A program made the translations under genes and the position numbers. A stretch of DNA of 63,534 nt. Source: Rhodobacter sp. (lineage in GTDB: Bacteria > Pseudomonadota > Alphaproteobacteria > Rhodobacterales > Rhodobacteraceae). Position 1 is the stretch's first letter. Each line of letters opens with the position of its first letter. Where the stretch lies: contig JADCEN010000020.1 of assembly GCA_020250175.1 (NCBI GenBank), positions 1 through 63,534 of the forward strand, in the 5' to 3' direction. Under the pieces are notes generated by a model that made no database searches, was not told the DNA's origin, and was given only the letters and a program-made list of their open reading frames with translations. Shown one piece after another: positions 36,582-46,766 of this stretch.

Positions 36582-39134
36582 TCAATAAAGCCCGCCCGAA
36601 CTCATCGTGCCGAAATCTGCCTTTTTCGGGATCACCCTGGTCTCGCCGGTCGAGGTTGTCACCGTCTGCTCCCCCTCGGACCCGTCGGTTTCGCCATAGG
36701 CGAACAGCGGCAGGTTGGACCCCATGGCAAAGCCGCCATCCACCACGGCCATGCCATATTGCGACTGCTGGCCGTCACGGAAATATTCGGCCACAACCGT
36801 GTCGCCGGTGGCATCATCGTAAAGCAATGCGCCGGTGAACCGGTCGATCTTCTGGAAATAGCCGCCCGGCGGCACGGCAAATTCGGTGCCGCCGTATTCT
36901 GCCACGGCCTTGGTCATGAACTCCTGAAACACCGGGCCGCACAGCCCGCCGCCCGACACCGATCCCAGACTGCGCGGCTGGTCATAGCCGATATAGCAGC
37001 CCGCCACGACGTTGGAGGTATAGCCGATGAACCAGACATCCTTGGCGTCGTTGGTTGTGCCGGTCTTGCCCGCAACCGGAACCGGCAGGTTGATGCCGCG
37101 CCCGGTTCCGCGCTGGATCACACCCTGCATCATCGAGGTCAACTGATAGGCCGTAATCGGGTCCATCACCCGGTCGCGGTTCGACAGGATGCGCGGTGCC
37201 TCGCCCGAACTCAGGCTTGCCAGCTGGCAGTCCGTGCATTTGCGCTGGTCATGGCGGTAAATCGTTTTGCCGGACCGGTCCTGCACCCGATCCACCAGCG
37301 TCGGCTCTACCCGTTCGCCGCCATTGGCGAACATGGCATAGGCCGCCACCATCTTGAACAGCGTGGTTTCCTGCGCGCCCAGCGCGTTTGCCAGAAAGGG
37401 CTTCATCGGCTCGTAAACGCCAAAGCGTTCGGCGTAGCCTGCAACGGTGTCCATCCCGATTTCCTGCGCAATCCGCACGGTCATCAGGTTCCGGCTTTGC
37501 TCGATGCCGGTGCGCAGCGGCGCGGGGCCATAGAACTTGTTCGATGCGTTCTTCGGCTTCCACAGCCCCTCGGGCGTGTTCACCTCGATCGGCGCGTCAA
37601 TGACGATGGTTGCCGGGCTGAAGCCGGAATCCAGCGCCGCGGCATAGACAAAGGGCTTGAAGCTGGACCCGGGCTGGCGTTGCGCCTGGGTGGCGCGGTT
37701 GAATTCGGAATCCTGAAAGCTGAAGCCACCCTGCATTGCCAGAACCCGGCCCGTGTTCACGTCCATCGCCATGAAGGCGCCCCCGACCTCGGGCACCTGG
37801 CGCAGCGACCAGCGAAGAAAGCTGCCATCCTCGTCGCTGGTCACGGCCCGCACCAGAATGACATCGCCGACCGACACAAGATCAGACGCCTCGTTCGCCT
37901 TGGGGCCAAGCCGCCCGTCCGCCTGGCGCTTGCGCGCCCAGGTCACATCCTCGGCCGGAATGACATGGCCGGCTTCGTCTTCATCGATCCCTTCGATGCC
38001 GATGCGTGCCGCGTCCCCCTCGATCGACAGCACCACGGCGGGATACCATCCCTCGACATCGCGCGGCACTTCGGCCTCGGCCAGGGCATTGCGCCAGTCG
38101 GCCTCGCTGCCCAGCCGGTCGGGGGCGATGACCTTGCGGGTTCCGCGCCATATGCCCTGCGACCGGTCGTATTTCTCCAGCCCCGCCCGCAGCGCCCGGG
38201 CAGCCTCCTGCTGCAGGTCCGGGTCAGCGGTGGCCCGAATCGTCAGGCCGCCGGTGAACAGCTCTTCCTTGCCGAAGGTGGTCGACAGCTGCCGCCCGAT
38301 TTCGTCGGTGAAATAGTCGCGCGGCGGAAGCGACTGGCGGAAGGCGGGAAAATCGCCGTTCTGTACCGACAGAAGCGGCATCTCCCGTTCCCGCAGGTAG
38401 GTCGCCTCGTCAAGATAGCCGTTCTGCAACATCTCGCGCAGCACGTAGTTACGCCGTTCGGTCACGCGGGCCTTGGCGGTGACGGGATGAAACTTGCTTG
38501 GGGCCTGCGGCATGGCCGCCAGCATCGCCGCCTCGTGCGGGGCCAGGTCCGCCAGCGATTTATTGAAATAGGTCTGGGCAGCGGCGGCAACCCCGTAGGA
38601 ATTCTGGCCAAGGAAAATCTCGTTCAGGTAAAGCTCAAGGATTTTTTCCTTGTTCAGCGTCTCTTCAATCCGCGAGGCAAGAATGATCTCCTTGATCTTG
38701 CGCTCGCCCGTACGCTCGCCACCCAGAAGAAAGTTCTTCATCACCTGCTGCGTGATGGTGGACGCGCCGCGCAGGTTCTGCCCGCGCGAGACGATGGCAT
38801 CGCGCGCCGCAGCGGCGATGCTGGTCACGTCATAGCCCTTGTGGTGGTAGAAATTCTTGTCCTCGGCGCTGATGAAGGCCTCTTTCACCAGATCGGGAAT
38901 GTCCTCGATCGGCGTGAACAGCCGCCGTTCTTCGGCGAATTCGTCAATGATCCGCCCCTCGCCGGAGTAGACGCGGCTGATCGTGGGCGGGGTGTATTGT
39001 GCAAGCCTTTCATGGCTGGGCAGGTCCCGCCCGTACATCCAGAAGATCGCCCCGACCGACAGCGCAGCAAAAAACAGCCCCAGGGTCAGGGTGGAAAAGA
39101 TCGCTCCCAGAAAAGACCCGACGAACCTGAGCAC
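36582..39134 (-). CDS. mrcA: Penicillin-binding protein 1A
   Basis: A bifunctional class A PBP of about 850 aa, with an N-terminal membrane anchor (SFLGAIFSTLTLGLFFAALS). The GT51 glycosyltransferase domain shows AFISAEDKNFYHHKGYD and ILELYLNEIFLGQNSYG. The transpeptidase domain has the SxxK serine in QPGSSFKPFVYAAAL, SRN in GIEQSRNLMTV and KTG in VAGKTGTTNDAKDVWF. It polymerises and cross-links peptidoglycan. I choose GTG at 39134 (VLRFVGSFLG) because AGGAG stands 7 nt upstream; the longer frame begins in non-conserved sequence. It follows the amidase gene. Confidence 0.96.
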   Translation of the reverse strand: MLRFVGSFLGAIFSTLTLGLFFAALSVGAIFWMYGRDLPSHERLAQYTPPTISRVYSGEGRIIDEFAEERRLFTPIEDIPDLVKEAFISAEDKNFYHHKGYDVTSIAAAARDAIVSRGQNLRGASTITQQVMKNFLLGGERTGERKIKEIILASRIEETLNKEKILELYLNEIFLGQNSYGVAAAAQTYFNKSLADLAPHEAAMLAAMPQAPSKFHPVTAKARVTERRNYVLREMLQNGYLDEATYLREREMPLLSVQNGDFPAFRQSLPPRDYFTDEIGRQLSTTFGKEELFTGGLTIRATADPDLQQEAARALRAGLEKYDRSQGIWRGTRKVIAPDRLGSEADWRNALAEAEVPRDVEGWYPAVVLSIEGDAARIGIEGIDEDEAGHVIPAEDVTWARKRQADGRLGPKANEASDLVSVGDVILVRAVTSDEDGSFLRWSLRQVPEVGGAFMAMDVNTGRVLAMQGGFSFQDSEFNRATQAQRQPGSSFKPFVYAAALDSGFSPATIVIDAPIEVNTPEGLWKPKNASNKFYGPAPLRTGIEQSRNLMTVRIAQEIGMDTVAGYAERFGVYEPMKPFLANALGAQETTLFKMVAAYAMFANGGERVEPTLVDRVQDRSGKTIYRHDQRKCTDCQLASLSSGEAPRILSNRDRVMDPITAYQLTSMMQGVIQRGTGRGINLPVPVAGKTGTTNDAKDVWFIGYTSNVVAGCYIGYDQPRSLGSVSGGGLCGPVFQEFMTKAVAEYGGTEFAVPPGGYFQKIDRFTGALLYDDATGDTVVAEYFRDGQQSQYGMAVVDGGFAMGSNLPLFAYGETDGSEGEQTVTTSTGETRVIPKKADFGTMSSGGLY

Positions 39135-39215
39135 AGCCCACTCCTGCTTATGTCCGCCTGCTATACAGGGGAAGCAGCCATCGGTCAAAACCCGAGCGCG
39201 TGATCCCGCCGAAGC

Positions 39216-40424
39216 CTACTTGCGGCGCAACTGCTGCCGGGCCGCATCGGCGACCGACCAGGATTGCAGACCTGCCGCTATTGCCTGCGCCATCCGGGCC
39301 CGCCAGACGCTGTCGCGCAGCCGGTCCAGATCGCCCGGGCTGGACATGAAGCCAAGCTCGATCAGCACCGAAGGGACTTCCGGCGACTTCAGCACGGAAA
39401 ATCCGGCCTGCTGCAGCGGAATGCGATGCATCTTCAACCCTTCCGCATCAATCGCGGCGCGCAGGGTCTCTGCCAGACTTCGGGTGCGCGGCAGGGTTTC
39501 GGTACGGGCCATGTCCATCAGCACCTCGGCCACCAGATCATCCTGGCCGGTCAGGTCGACCCCGGACAGCAGATCATCCCGGTCATGCCGTTCGGCCAGC
39601 GTGGCGGCTGCCGCATCGCTGGCCTCGGCAGCCAGGGTATAGATGGTAGCCCCCACCGCCTCGCCTTCGGCCAGCGCGTCGGCGTGCAGCGACAGGAACG
39701 CCGTGGCACCTGCCGCGCGGGCGATGGAAATGCGGGTTTCCAGCGGCACGAAAACATCCTCGTTCCGTGTCAGCACCACGGTAAAGCCGCCACTGCGCAG
39801 CAGGGTTTCCTTCAACTCCCGCGCGAAGGTCAGCATCAGGTCCGCCTCGGACAGCCCGGCGCGCTCGGCCCCCGGATCGATCCCGCCATGGCCTGGGTCC
39901 AGCACCACCACAACCGGACCGTCGCCGCGCCGTTCCGGCGCGGGCAGGTCGGACGCCTTTGGGGCGGCCCACTCTGCGGGTTCGGGCCGGGCGGCCTTTG
40001 CGGCAAAATCCGCCGGTGACGCAGGTTCCAGCCGAAGCGCCAGCCGCACTGATCCGGCGTCGGTGCGCATTTCGGCCTGATCCACCAGGAAGGGTCCGTT
40101 CATCTCCATCACCAGCCGCGACCAGCCGGGGCGAAAGACGCCGGCGCGCAGGCCGGTCACGCGCACTGAGGCGCGCGGAACCTCTGCGATGCCGGTCCAA
40201 TCCACCTCGCGCACATCCAGCACCAGCCGGGGCGGCGCATCCAGCACCCGCAGCCGCCAGGGCACCGGCTGCGACAGGGCCAGCGAAACGGCAATCCCAT
40301 CGCCCGTGTCGCCGATGGATGACGATTGCGGGTCAAGCCGGGCCAGCGCCGTCAGGTCCTGGGCCAGGGCACTGCCCAGCACCGCCCAGACCGCCACCAC
40401 CGCTGCCACGATCATCCGCATCAT
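39216..40424 (-). CDS. amiC: N-acetylmuramoyl-L-alanine amidase (AmiC-like)
   Basis: 402 aa with a signal peptide (MMRMIVAAVVAVWAVLGSALA), an AMIN domain (about residues 30-130) and a C-terminal amidase_3 domain. Zinc-site residues are visible in VVVLDPGHGGIDPGAER and FLSLHADALAEGEAVG; the catalytic Glu is in the SVLIELGFMSSPGDLD segment. AmiC-type enzymes cleave septal peptidoglycan under EnvC/NlpD-like control. The start is one of two adjacent ATGs. It is divergent from the DsbA-like gene and upstream of mrcA. Confidence 0.95.
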   Translation of the reverse strand: MMRMIVAAVVAVWAVLGSALAQDLTALARLDPQSSSIGDTGDGIAVSLALSQPVPWRLRVLDAPPRLVLDVREVDWTGIAEVPRASVRVTGLRAGVFRPGWSRLVMEMNGPFLVDQAEMRTDAGSVRLALRLEPASPADFAAKAARPEPAEWAAPKASDLPAPERRGDGPVVVVLDPGHGGIDPGAERAGLSEADLMLTFARELKETLLRSGGFTVVLTRNEDVFVPLETRISIARAAGATAFLSLHADALAEGEAVGATIYTLAAEASDAAAATLAERHDRDDLLSGVDLTGQDDLVAEVLMDMARTETLPRTRSLAETLRAAIDAEGLKMHRIPLQQAGFSVLKSPEVPSVLIELGFMSSPGDLDRLRDSVWRARMAQAIAAGLQSWSVADAARQQLRRK

Positions 40425-40594
40425 GCGCCATTCCCTGCCCGGCGCACAGTATTCCCGCGCAGGGACGCGAAGTCCACCGGCCAGATGCCCGCCGGAGCGG
40501 ATCACAATTCCGCGCAGGCCCGCCTCATGTGCGCAGCCTGCCTTGCCCCCGCGCCACGATCTGCGATGCTGCGCAAAACCCGAGGGAGCATGCC

Positions 40595-41341
40595 ATGACC
40601 CGACTGATCGCCGCCAGCCTTGTGCTGGCCCTGTCCTGTGCAGTCCCGGCCAGGGCCGACCTGACAGACATGACCCCCGCTGAACGGGAAAGCTTCCGGG
40701 CCGAGGTGAAGGCCTATCTGCTGGAAAATCCGGAAGTTCTGATCGAGGCGATGGATGTGCTGACTGCCCGGCAGGCCGAACTGGAGGCGCAGAACGATGC
40801 CGCCCTGCTGCAGAAGCACGCCGCCGAGATTTTCAACGATCCGGCAAGCTGGGTCGGCGGCAATCCCGAGGGCGACATCACGGTGGTGGAGTTCACCGAT
40901 TACCGCTGCGGATACTGCCGCAAAGCCTATGACGAGGTGGCGGAACTGGTGAAATCAGACGGCAACATCCGCTTTGTCGTCAAGGAATATCCGATCCTGG
41001 GCGAAGAGTCGCTGATTTCTGCCCGTTTCGCCATTGCGGTGCGCCAGGTTGGGGGGGATGCGCTGTATGATAAGGCGCATGACGCGCTGATCCGGATGCG
41101 CGGTGATCCGACGCCGGACACACTGGGCAAGCTGGCCCGCGACCTTGGCCTGGACCCCGCCAGCATCCTGGCCAGGATGGACAGCGACGAGGTTGCCGCC
41201 GTCATCGCCGCCAATCGTGCCTTGGGTGAACAGCTGCAGATCAACGGCACGCCGACCTTCGTGATCAATGACACGATGGTGCGCGGTTATGTTCCGCTGG
41301 ACGGCATGCGCGAGATCGTGCAGGCGCAGCGCGAAGGCTGA
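40595..41341 (+). CDS. DsbA-family thiol oxidoreductase (Com1-like)
   Basis: 248 aa. Signal peptide (MTRLIAASLVLALSCAVPARA), a short N-terminal helical part with YLLENPEVLIEAMDVL (typical of the ScsC/Com1-type extension), then a DsbA thioredoxin domain. The active site is C105-G-Y-C108 and the cis-proline loop reads QINGTPTFVIND. Extra N-terminal helices suggest possible oligomerisation and isomerase activity. Periplasmic. It stands alone, convergent with ispG. Confidence 0.92.
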   Translation: MTRLIAASLVLALSCAVPARADLTDMTPAERESFRAEVKAYLLENPEVLIEAMDVLTARQAELEAQNDAALLQKHAAEIFNDPASWVGGNPEGDITVVEFTDYRCGYCRKAYDEVAELVKSDGNIRFVVKEYPILGEESLISARFAIAVRQVGGDALYDKAHDALIRMRGDPTPDTLGKLARDLGLDPASILARMDSDEVAAVIAANRALGEQLQINGTPTFVINDTMVRGYVPLDGMREIVQAQREG

Positions 41342-41344
41342 CGG

Positions 41345-42472
41345 TCACTCTGCCGCTTCGGACGCGGTCTTGGCCTCAAGCTCTGCCGCCTTAGCCTCGA
41401 CCAGTTCGACGATATGATCGATCATCCGGTCATTGCCCAGCTTGTGGCTTTGCTTGCCCGCCAGATAGACCATGCCGGACCCGGCCCCGCCGCCGGTAAA
41501 GCCGATGTCGGTCATCAGCGCCTCGCCCGGCCCGTTCACCACGCAGCCGATGATGCTCAGGCTCATCGATGTGGTGATATGCGACAGACGTTCCTCCAGC
41601 GCCGCAACCGTCCGGATCACGTCAAAGCCCTGCCGCGCGCAGGACGGGCAGGAAATGATCGTGACGCCCCGGTGCCGCAGGCCCAGCGACTTCAGTATCT
41701 CGAAGCCGACCTTGACCTCTTCCACCGGGTCGGCGGACAGCGAGACACGGATCGTGTCGCCGATGCCCATCCACAGCAGGTTGCCCAGACCGATGGCCGA
41801 TTTCACCGTGCCGGACAGCATCCCGCCCGCCTCGGTGATTCCCAGATGGATCGGGGCATCGGTGGCATCGGCCAGTTGCTGATAGGCGGCTGCCGCCAGA
41901 AACACGTCAGAGGCTTTCACGCTGATCTTGAATTCGTGGAAATCATTGTCCTGCAGGATGCGGATATGGTCCAACCCGCTTTCCACCATCGCCTCGGGGC
42001 AGGGCTCGCCGTACCTCTCCAGCAAGTGCTTTTCCAGCGATCCGGCATTGACCCCGATGCGGATCGAACAGCCGTGATCCTTTGCAGCCCTTATCACCTC
42101 GCGCACGCGCGCGGCATCGCCAATGTTGCCCGGATTGATCCGCAGGCAGGCGGCACCGGCCTCGGCGGCCTCGATGGCACGCTTGTAGTGGAAATGAATG
42201 TCCGCAACGATCGGCACAGGGCTTTCGGCGATGATCGCCTTCAGCGCCTGCGTCGACTCGCGGTCGGGTGTGGAGATGCGGACAATGTCGGCACCGGCCA
42301 CCGCACAGCGCTGCACCTGCGCGATTGTGGCAGCCACATCGGTGGTCAGTGTGTTGGTCATTGTCTGCACCGAAATCGGCGCATCCCCCCCCACGGCCAC
42401 GCGCCCGACCATGATCCGGCGCGATCTGCGCCGCTCAATGTTGCGCCATGGGCGAATGGGGTTGTGCGGCAT
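41345..42472 (-). CDS. ispG: 4-hydroxy-3-methylbut-2-en-1-yl diphosphate synthase
   Basis: A 375-aa [4Fe-4S] enzyme of the non-mevalonate isoprenoid pathway (GcpE) that converts MEcPP to HMBPP. Cluster cysteines are visible in [12 protein letters not shown] and [10 protein letters not shown]; the N-terminal TIM-barrel part includes [20 protein letters not shown] start at the ATG at 42472 ([15 protein letters not shown]). It follows the RodZ-like gene by 91 bp; rodZ-ispG linkage is conserved from enterics to alphaproteobacteria. Confidence 0.97.
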   Translation of the reverse strand: MPHNPIRPWRNIERRRSRRIMVGRVAVGGDAPISVQTMTNTLTTDVAATIAQVQRCAVAGADIVRISTPDRESTQALKAIIAESPVPIVADIHFHYKRAIEAAEAGAACLRINPGNIGDAARVREVIRAAKDHGCSIRIGVNAGSLEKHLLERYGEPCPEAMVESGLDHIRILQDNDFHEFKISVKASDVFLAAAAYQQLADATDAPIHLGITEAGGMLSGTVKSAIGLGNLLWMGIGDTIRVSLSADPVEEVKVGFEILKSLGLRHRGVTIISCPSCARQGFDVIRTVAALEERLSHITTSMSLSIIGCVVNGPGEALMTDIGFTGGGAGSGMVYLAGKQSHKLGNDRMIDHIVELVEAKAAELEAKTASEAAE

Positions 42473-42563
42473 GGGCGGCCTTTCAGGGTCCGGGATCACG
42501 CCGCAAGATAGACGTCGGCGCACCATTGGGCAACCGCCACGGCGCGGCGCTGCTGCGCGGCCC

Positions 42564-43820
42564 TCAGTCGGGGATGGGAAGCAGGCTCGCCCCGGCTGTC
42601 GCTTCGGCTGCCGGTTCGGCCATGGCCACGATGGCGGCCAGATCGGGGTCGACCGACAGATCGGCAAGCTGATAGCTGGCGGTCAGCGCCTCGGGCGACA
42701 GTGCGACGTTCTTCACCACCTGCGCCCCGGCGGCGGCCGGACCATAGGTCTGGCCGTTGACGGCGAAATAGACAGACCCGGAATTGCCCGCCCGCAGCAC
42801 CGCCGGTGCTTCCATCTGCGGCACGATATAGCGTTCGCCCGCATCGAGGATCTTCTCGAACAGCACCGTTCCATCGGCAGACTGCACCCGCACCCAGGAC
42901 GGGCGTACGGCCAGCAGTTCCACCGTTGGCGCAACGGCCTCAACCACCTGGACAAGGCCATCCTGCGGGGTTGGTCCCTGGCCGAAATCGGCGGTGATCG
43001 CGACTTCGGCATCTCTGCCCGGGGCATCGCCCGTGCGCGGGTCGATCCCGGCAATCGGGCCGTCGCGGGCCACGATCACCGGCACATCCAGCGCCTGCGG
43101 ACGGTACAGCCGGTCATAGCCCTGCGCCCCGGCCAGAACCGGGTCTTCGCCTGACGAGGTATCTGCGGCACCAGCGGGTGCCGGCAGGCTCTGCGGTGCC
43201 TCGCGGCTGACATCGCCCAGCGGATCAATCTCGGCCACCACCACGGGGGCCTGATCAACCGGGGCAAGCCGCACGCGCTGCACTTCCTGCAACACCGACC
43301 AGCCGCCGTAGCCGATTGACCCGATCAGCGCGACCAGGACAAGAATCGATCCTGCCGCACCCGGATCGAACCGCGACCACAGGCTTTGGCCCTGCGGAAT
43401 GAAGGTCGCCTTCGGGTCAGCAAAGGGATCTCTCAGCGTGGACCGGTTTCTGGCAGCGGATGCGATTGTGCGCGGCATGTGCGGTGCCGGGGCAGTGCTT
43501 GCCAGGCCATGCGCGGATGCAAACCCCGTTTCCGCACAGAACTTTGCATAGGCCCATTCCGCGTCCATCCCAAGATAGCGCGCGTAACCGCGGACATAAC
43601 CGGAGATGAAGCCCTGGCATTCGAAAGCCGAAACATCGCAATTCTCGATCGCCGCAATATAGGTGGCCTTGATCTTCAACTCGCGCTGAACATCCAGAAG
43701 TGACCGCCCAAGCGTTGCGCGTTCCCCGCGCATGACATCGCCAAGGCGCAGCTCGAAGTCGTCAAAGCCTTTCGGCTTGTCGACCACTGCCGCCGAAGGC
43801 TGTGCCCTGCGCCCGATCAT
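42564..43820 (-). CDS. rodZ: RodZ-like helix-turn-helix membrane protein (DUF4115)
   Basis: 418 aa. An Xre-type HTH at about residues 24-95 ([40 protein letters not shown]), a linker, one membrane helix at about 155-176 ([20 protein letters not shown]) and a periplasmic region ending in a DUF4115 beta domain ([20 protein letters not shown]). This is the RodZ layout: the cytosolic HTH binds MreB and links it to the elongation machinery. Position directly before ispG supports the call. Start at the ATG at 43820. Confidence 0.9.
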   Translation of the reverse strand: MIGRRAQPSAAVVDKPKGFDDFELRLGDVMRGERATLGRSLLDVQRELKIKATYIAAIENCDVSAFECQGFISGYVRGYARYLGMDAEWAYAKFCAETGFASAHGLASTAPAPHMPRTIASAARNRSTLRDPFADPKATFIPQGQSLWSRFDPGAAGSILVLVALIGSIGYGGWSVLQEVQRVRLAPVDQAPVVVAEIDPLGDVSREAPQSLPAPAGAADTSSGEDPVLAGAQGYDRLYRPQALDVPVIVARDGPIAGIDPRTGDAPGRDAEVAITADFGQGPTPQDGLVQVVEAVAPTVELLAVRPSWVRVQSADGTVLFEKILDAGERYIVPQMEAPAVLRAGNSGSVYFAVNGQTYGPAAAGAQVVKNVALSPEALTASYQLADLSVDPDLAAIVAMAEPAAEATAGASLLPIPD

Positions 43821-43931
43821 GCGTACCTGCCCCGCCGCACCAACACCGCACGAGTCGGTTTGCCCGACTCGCGTCATCGCTATTCCGCAAAGCGTAGCAC
43901 AGGACAAGGGGCCTTGCATCCGTACAAAGGA

Positions 43932-45155
43932 TCAGGCGGCACGCTCGGCGCGATTCAGCACACATTGTCCCCAAAGTCTGTCCAAAGCGTTAACAAGCAC
44001 CTCGATTCGCCCGGCGTCATGCACGGGCGACGGGGTGAAGCGCAGCCTCTCGGTGCCACGCGGCACGGTGGGAAAGTTGATCGGCTGAACATAAAGTCCG
44101 GATGTCTCCAGCAGCGTGTCGGACAACATCTTGCAATGCACCGGATCGCCCACATGCAGCGGCACGATGTGCGAGCCGTGGTCGATGATCGGCAGGCCCA
44201 GGGCTTTCAGACGCAGCTTCAGCATCCGGGCGTGCAATTGCTGCGCCTCGCGCAGCGTGCCATCGGATTTCAGGTGCCGCACGGATGCAGCCGCACCGGC
44301 TGCAATCGCCGGGGGCAACGAGGTGGTGAAGATGAACCCCGGCGCATAGCTGCGCACGGCATCCACCAGCCGGGCACTGGCGGCGATGTAGCCCCCCATC
44401 ACCCCATAAGCCTTGGCCAGCGTGCCGTTGATGATGTCGATCCGGCCCATCTGGCCGTCCCGTTCGGCCACGCCCGCCCCGCGCGGCCCGTACATGCCCA
44501 CCGCGTGTACCTCATCGATATAGGTCAGGGCACCAAACTCGGCGGCCAGATCGCAGATGCCCGAAATCGGGCCGAAATCGCCATCCATCGAATAGATCGA
44601 TTCAAAAGCAATCAGCTTGGGTGCCGCCGGATCATCCGCCGCCAGCAGCGCGCGCAGATGCGCCAGATCATTGTGACGGAAGATGCGCTTGTCGCCCCCG
44701 CCGCGCCGCACGCCCTCGATCATCGAGGCATGGTTCAGCGCATCGGAATAGATGATCAGCCCCGGGAAGATCGCCCGCAGCGTCGACAGGGTGGAATCAT
44801 TGGCAACATAGGCCGAGGTAAAGACCAGCGCCGCCTCTTTCCCGTGCAGATCGGCGAGTTCGGCTTCCAGCGCCTTGTGATAGACGGTGGTGCCGGAAAT
44901 GTTGCGCGTGCCCCCGGACCCGGCCCCGGCCGCGTCCAGCGCCCCGTGCATTGCGGCCAGCACTGCCGGGTGCTGCCCCATGCCAAGATAGTCGTTGCCG
45001 CACCAGACGGTAATGGTCCGCTCGGTCCCGTCCGGCCTGCGCCAGACCGCCTCGGGATAGGCCCCCCGGCACCGTTCGATATCGATGAAGGTGCGGTAGC
45101 GCCCTTCGTCATGCAGCCGGTTCAGCGCCGTATCAAGTGCCAGGCCGTAATCCAT
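43932..45155 (-). CDS. hemA: 5-aminolevulinate synthase
   Basis: A 407-aa PLP enzyme condensing glycine and succinyl-CoA to 5-aminolevulinate, the first step of haem and tetrapyrrole synthesis in alphaproteobacteria (C4 pathway). The PLP lysine is K248 in [29 protein letters not shown] and [16 protein letters not shown] are classic ALAS sequences. Length matches the Rhodobacter enzyme. The ATG at 45155 follows GGAGAAACAG. An FNR-type box is centred about 86 bp upstream, pointing to oxygen-dependent control. Confidence 0.98.
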   Translation of the reverse strand: MDYGLALDTALNRLHDEGRYRTFIDIERCRGAYPEAVWRRPDGTERTITVWCGNDYLGMGQHPAVLAAMHGALDAAGAGSGGTRNISGTTVYHKALEAELADLHGKEAALVFTSAYVANDSTLSTLRAIFPGLIIYSDALNHASMIEGVRRGGGDKRIFRHNDLAHLRALLAADDPAAPKLIAFESIYSMDGDFGPISGICDLAAEFGALTYIDEVHAVGMYGPRGAGVAERDGQMGRIDIINGTLAKAYGVMGGYIAASARLVDAVRSYAPGFIFTTSLPPAIAAGAAASVRHLKSDGTLREAQQLHARMLKLRLKALGLPIIDHGSHIVPLHVGDPVHCKMLSDTLLETSGLYVQPINFPTVPRGTERLRFTPSPVHDAGRIEVLVNALDRLWGQCVLNRAERAA

Positions 45156-45234
45156 CTGTTTCTCCGGTCCCCATGCGGCCCCGCTGCGCATATGCGGCCC
45201 CGGACCCCTGTCGGCCATAGGCCAATGATTTGCC

Positions 45235-45248
45235 TTGATATTGATCAA
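45235..45248. promoter_or_regulatory. FNR (FnrL) binding site upstream of hemA
   Basis: TTGAT-ATTG-ATCAA is a perfect 5+5 palindrome matching the FNR consensus TTGAT-N4-ATCAA. It lies 80-93 nt before the hemA ATG. FnrL control of hemA is established in Rhodobacter sphaeroides, so oxygen-responsive regulation is the natural reading. It also lies 44 nt beyond the 3' end of the next gene. Confidence 0.9.
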
Positions 45249-45292
45249 GCGGACAGATCTGCCAGTGGCAATTTGCCGCCCTCGCCCGGCCG

Positions 45293-45868
45293 TCAGTCCT
45301 GCAGGACCACAACACAGTCCGCAGCGGCCACCTCTTTGCCCGCACAATCGGCCACGGCCTTGACGGCGGCATCCCGGCCCTTGGCCATGCCCCAGGCCCC
45401 GGTCGTCGGTGATACGGCAAAGGCCTTGTCGCGACGGATTTTGGTGTATCCGGCAAATTCCGCCGTAGCAGTCGCCGACAGCTGGAAGGGTTGCTCTTTC
45501 CAGCCTGCCGGCCGGATCAGGGCCACCACGGCGCAGGGTGCCGCCCCTTTGCGCCTGGCCTCGCAGGCCGCAAGGGCCGCGGTTGATGCAGCCTCGGTCG
45601 AATGGTGATTGGCGGCGGCAACGGTCGCCTCAACCATGATCCCTTCGTCGGGGGATACCGCAATTGCCCCGTAATAGGGCTGCGACACACCCACGGTCTT
45701 CAGCAGCTCTGCCTGATCCGGCGGAAGGAAGGGGGCAGGCAGCAATTCCACCTCGGCACCCGTCGCGGCAAACAGCAGCGGGGCCACCGCCTTGCCCGTC
45801 ATCGGCTGGGCCAGCGCGGCAAAGGGCAACCCCGCGCAGACCAGACACTGAAGAACCGACCGGATCAT
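45293..45868 (-). CDS. Secreted protein of unknown function upstream of hemA
   Basis: 191 aa with a clear signal peptide ([20 protein letters not shown], cleavage after AQ likely). The mature part has two related Cys-containing segments, [20 protein letters not shown] and [20 protein letters not shown], so two disulphide-closed repeats of one small fold are likely. I have seen such neighbours labelled as ALA synthase in databases, but nothing here resembles that enzyme. It is probably periplasmic. Transcribed towards hemA with an FNR box between them, so it may be a separate unit. Confidence 0.75.
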   Translation of the reverse strand: MIRSVLQCLVCAGLPFAALAQPMTGKAVAPLLFAATGAEVELLPAPFLPPDQAELLKTVGVSQPYYGAIAVSPDEGIMVEATVAAANHHSTEAASTAALAACEARRKGAAPCAVVALIRPAGWKEQPFQLSATATAEFAGYTKIRRDKAFAVSPTTGAWGMAKGRDAAVKAVADCAGKEVAAADCVVVLQD

Positions 45869-46328
45869 CCCTTTCCCCCCCGTTGCGACTCGGGCGCTGT
45901 CCTAGCGCATGGCGCGCGTTCTGCACAGGGGCCAGTTGCCTGTCCGGGCCCTGTCCGGACTGCGGAGCGAGGCCGACATGATCCCCCCGCCCGGACTGAC
46001 GCCGCCCTTGTGCAGGCACCGGACCGTCTGCGCAGGGTGCGGCGCTTCGCGCGGATTTCCAACGATCCGGCCTTAGCCCCTGGCCAAAGACCGGGGCCGC
46101 CCCGAACGCAGCCACGGGTGCCCCGCTGATCAGCCTTGGCAAGGATAACGACCGGCGTCACGCGCCCGGCACGACGCAGAATGTCGCCAGGGTCCGCAAG
46201 GGCATCCGCTGGTGGTCAGCGACGCCGGACCGCGAGCAGTCAGGATGATCACCGGCACCAGGGGCGCAGCGGGCACCGCGCCTGCCACAGGGTCAGGGCT
46301 GGCCGCTTTGGCTGCTGTTCGCAGAATA
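45869..46328. other. Intergenic stretch, no gene recognised
   Basis: 460 bp between the start of the secreted-protein gene and the first tRNA-Asp. Both strands give only short low-complexity frames. A promoter for the secreted protein should lie near 45870-45930 but no convincing -35/-10 pair is seen. Confidence 0.5.
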
Positions 46329-46405
46329 TGGCGCGGTGGACGGGGCTCGAACCCGCGACCCCCGGCGTGACAGGCCGGTACTCTAACCGACTGAGCTACC
46401 ACCGC
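46329..46405 (-). tRNA. tRNA-Asp (GTC), copy 1
   Basis: The minus strand folds as a full cloverleaf: acceptor GCGGTGG/CCACCGC, D arm AGCTCAGTCGG, anticodon arm CCGGC-CTGTCAC-GCCGG with anticodon GTC, T arm GCGGGTTCGAGCCCCGT, and an encoded CCA at the 3' end (46329-46331). It differs from copy 2 at one D-loop base. Confidence 0.97.
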
Positions 46406-46578
46406 GCGTGGCAGGGCGGATACAAGCCCGCGTCGGGGGCGTCAAGCGGGAAACGGCGGCAGCCGACGCTTGGGCGCCAGCGCGGTACGAAAGCCGTCAA
46501 CGGCGCTGACCGAAGCGAAGGGCTTTGACCGGGGGCAGCCTTGGCAAGGATGTCGGCGCAAGCGCCGCGTCTGGCAGG

Positions 46579-46655
46579 TGGCGCGGTGGACGGGGCTCGA
46601 ACCCGCGACCCCCGGCGTGACAGGCCGGTACTCTAACCAACTGAGCTACCACCGC
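46579..46655 (-). tRNA. tRNA-Asp (GTC), copy 2
   Basis: Same cloverleaf and anticodon GTC with encoded CCA, 250 bp from copy 1. The similarity extends about 50 bp into the 5' flank (GCGTG-CAGGGCGGA, then GGCGTCAAGC-GGAAACG), so the pair arose by duplication of the gene with its promoter region. Confidence 0.97.
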
Positions 46656-46766
46656 GCGTGCAGGGCGGAATAGTCGGTTGGCCCTTGGGCGTCAAGCCGG
46701 AAACGCCGGGGTTGATCGCCGCCCGCGGGCAGGTCACTCTGTCTGGGGACAGACAGGAGCGACCCC

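Noticed and set aside
46329-46655. tRNA-Asp genes as attachment site of an integrative island carrying the LRR gene
   Set aside because: The LRR gene lies on the 5' side of the tRNAs, no integrase is present, and no displaced 3' tRNA fragment is seen downstream.
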